Assembly (NCBI RefSeq): GCF_036850765.1
Contig: NC_089493.1
Coordinates: 296,614,849-296,678,848, forward strand
Direction: 5' to 3'
From: Saccopteryx bilineata
Taxonomy: Eukaryota; Chordata; Mammalia; Chiroptera; Emballonuridae
Length of the DNA: 64,000 bases
Shown one piece after another: positions 63,235 through 64,000 of this stretch. The notes below the pieces were generated by a model. That model saw only the letters and a program-made list of their open reading frames with translations, was not told the origin of the DNA and did no database searches. The position numbers and the translations under genes were made by a program. How positions within the stretch are numbered: the stretch's first letter is position 1; each line of letters starts with the position of its first letter.

Positions 63235-64000
63235 TCTTCCGTGAGTGGCTGCGTGGATAAGAAAACAGGACCCGTACATATGCTGTCTACAAGAGACCCA
63301 CCTCAGAATAAAAGATACACATAGATTAAGAGTAAAGGGATGGAAAAAAATATTTCATACAAATGGAAACAAAAAAAAGCTGAGGTAGCAATACTTATAT
63401 CAGACAAAATGGCCTTTAAAACAAGCTACAGTAAGGGATAAAGAAGGTCATAATGATAAAGGAAGCAATCCAACAGGAAGATATAAACATTGTAAATATT
63501 TATGCATCTAATAAAGAGCACCTAAATATATAAAGCAGATTTTGATAGACATAAAAGGCGAGATTGACAGTAATACTATAATAACAGGGAATTTTAATAC
63601 CCCACTAACATCAATGGAGAGATCGTCCAGACAGAAAATTAACAAAGAAACAGTGGCTTTAAATGACACACTAGATCAACTGGATTTAATTGATATCTTC
63701 AGAACCTTTCACCCCAAAGCAGCAGAATATACATTCTTTTCAAGTGTGTATGGTACATTCTCTAAGATAGATCACATGTTAGGACAGAAAACAAGTCTCA
63801 GTAAATTTAAGAAGCTTGAAATCATATCCAGCATCTTCTGTGACCACAATGGCATGAATCTAGAAATCAACTACAATAGAAAAACTGAAAAACATTCAAA
63901 CATTTGGAGGCTAAATAGCATCTTATTAAATAACTAATGGGTTAACAATGAGATCAAGGAAGAAGTCAAAAACTTACCTTGAAACAAATGAAAATGAACA
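63235..64000 (+). pseudogene. L1 ORF2 endonuclease region, broken, continues past the window
   Basis: Decayed L1 ORF2 endonuclease: early parts read CTGTCTACAAGAGACCCACC and ATATCAGACAAAATGGCCTT. From 63542 a 131-codon frame shows TGNFNTPLT, LIDIFRTFHPKAAEYTFFSS, FSKIDHMLGQK and CDHNGMNLEIN, the conserved APE-type signatures. Stops separate these segments. There is no ORF1 between the 5' UTR-like part and this region. Confidence 0.85.

Noticed and set aside
63542..63937. Host gene with an endonuclease-like fold
   Set aside because: The signatures are those of LINE-1 ORF2, with upstream stops and L1 flanks.
54063..64000. METTL9 exon 1 within the window
   Set aside because: Looked for an N-terminal membrane-anchor coding exon with a CpG island and donor on the minus strand; none found.

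Overview
This is vertebrate, specifically bat, nuclear DNA. The evidence is two abundant tRNA-derived SINE types (a VES-like type opening GCCCTGGCCGGTTGGCTCAG and a type opening GCCTGACC-GGTGGTGGCGCAG), many LINE-1, MIR and L2 relics, recent-looking mariner and hAT DNA transposons, and spliced orthologues of three mammalian genes. The SINE mix suggests an echolocating bat. I lean towards a rhinolophoid or emballonurid, but the family cannot be settled from this window.

The locus is the conserved OTOA - METTL9/IGSF6 block (16p12.2 in human). From low to high coordinate: (1) 3.27-7.50 kb, minus strand: the first five coding exons of OTOA (otoancorin, an inner-ear protein), the rest lying before position 1. 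(2) 7.5-21.2 kb: the OTOA-METTL9 intergenic region, mostly SINE, L1/HAL1, MIR and hAT copies, plus an orphan CpG-rich patch near 15.83-16.2 kb. (3) 21.2-64 kb, minus strand: METTL9, a protein-histidine methyltransferase. Coding exons 2-5 are present; exon 1 was not found and is probably beyond 64 kb. (4) 26.31-34.71 kb, plus strand: the complete six-exon IGSF6 gene, an immunoglobulin-superfamily receptor of myeloid cells, nested antisense inside the 25-kb METTL9 intron 4. The METTL9, IGSF6 and OTOA exons listed here join in frame at GT/AG sites; the IGSF6 model gives a 237-residue protein.

The most unusual feature is the density of minisatellites. Six unrelated arrays (units about 39, 36, 23, 28, 18-19 and 27 bp) lie in METTL9 intron 4, two of them inside IGSF6 introns. 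A 50-bp array and a 147-bp duplication lie close to METTL9 exons 2 and 4. The 28-bp array is 3.9 kb long and has higher-order structure (927-bp and 345-bp duplications). Very long open frames across these arrays are by-products of stop-free repeats and are not annotated as genes.

I see no prokaryotic-type system, CRISPR, phage or operon. The points worth a second look are the minisatellite cluster, the intron-retention frame joining a repeat array to the IGSF6 Ig exon, the OTOA micro-exons, the orphan CpG patches and several mobile elements with clear ends. Comparisons with human proteins are from memory, not from a search.
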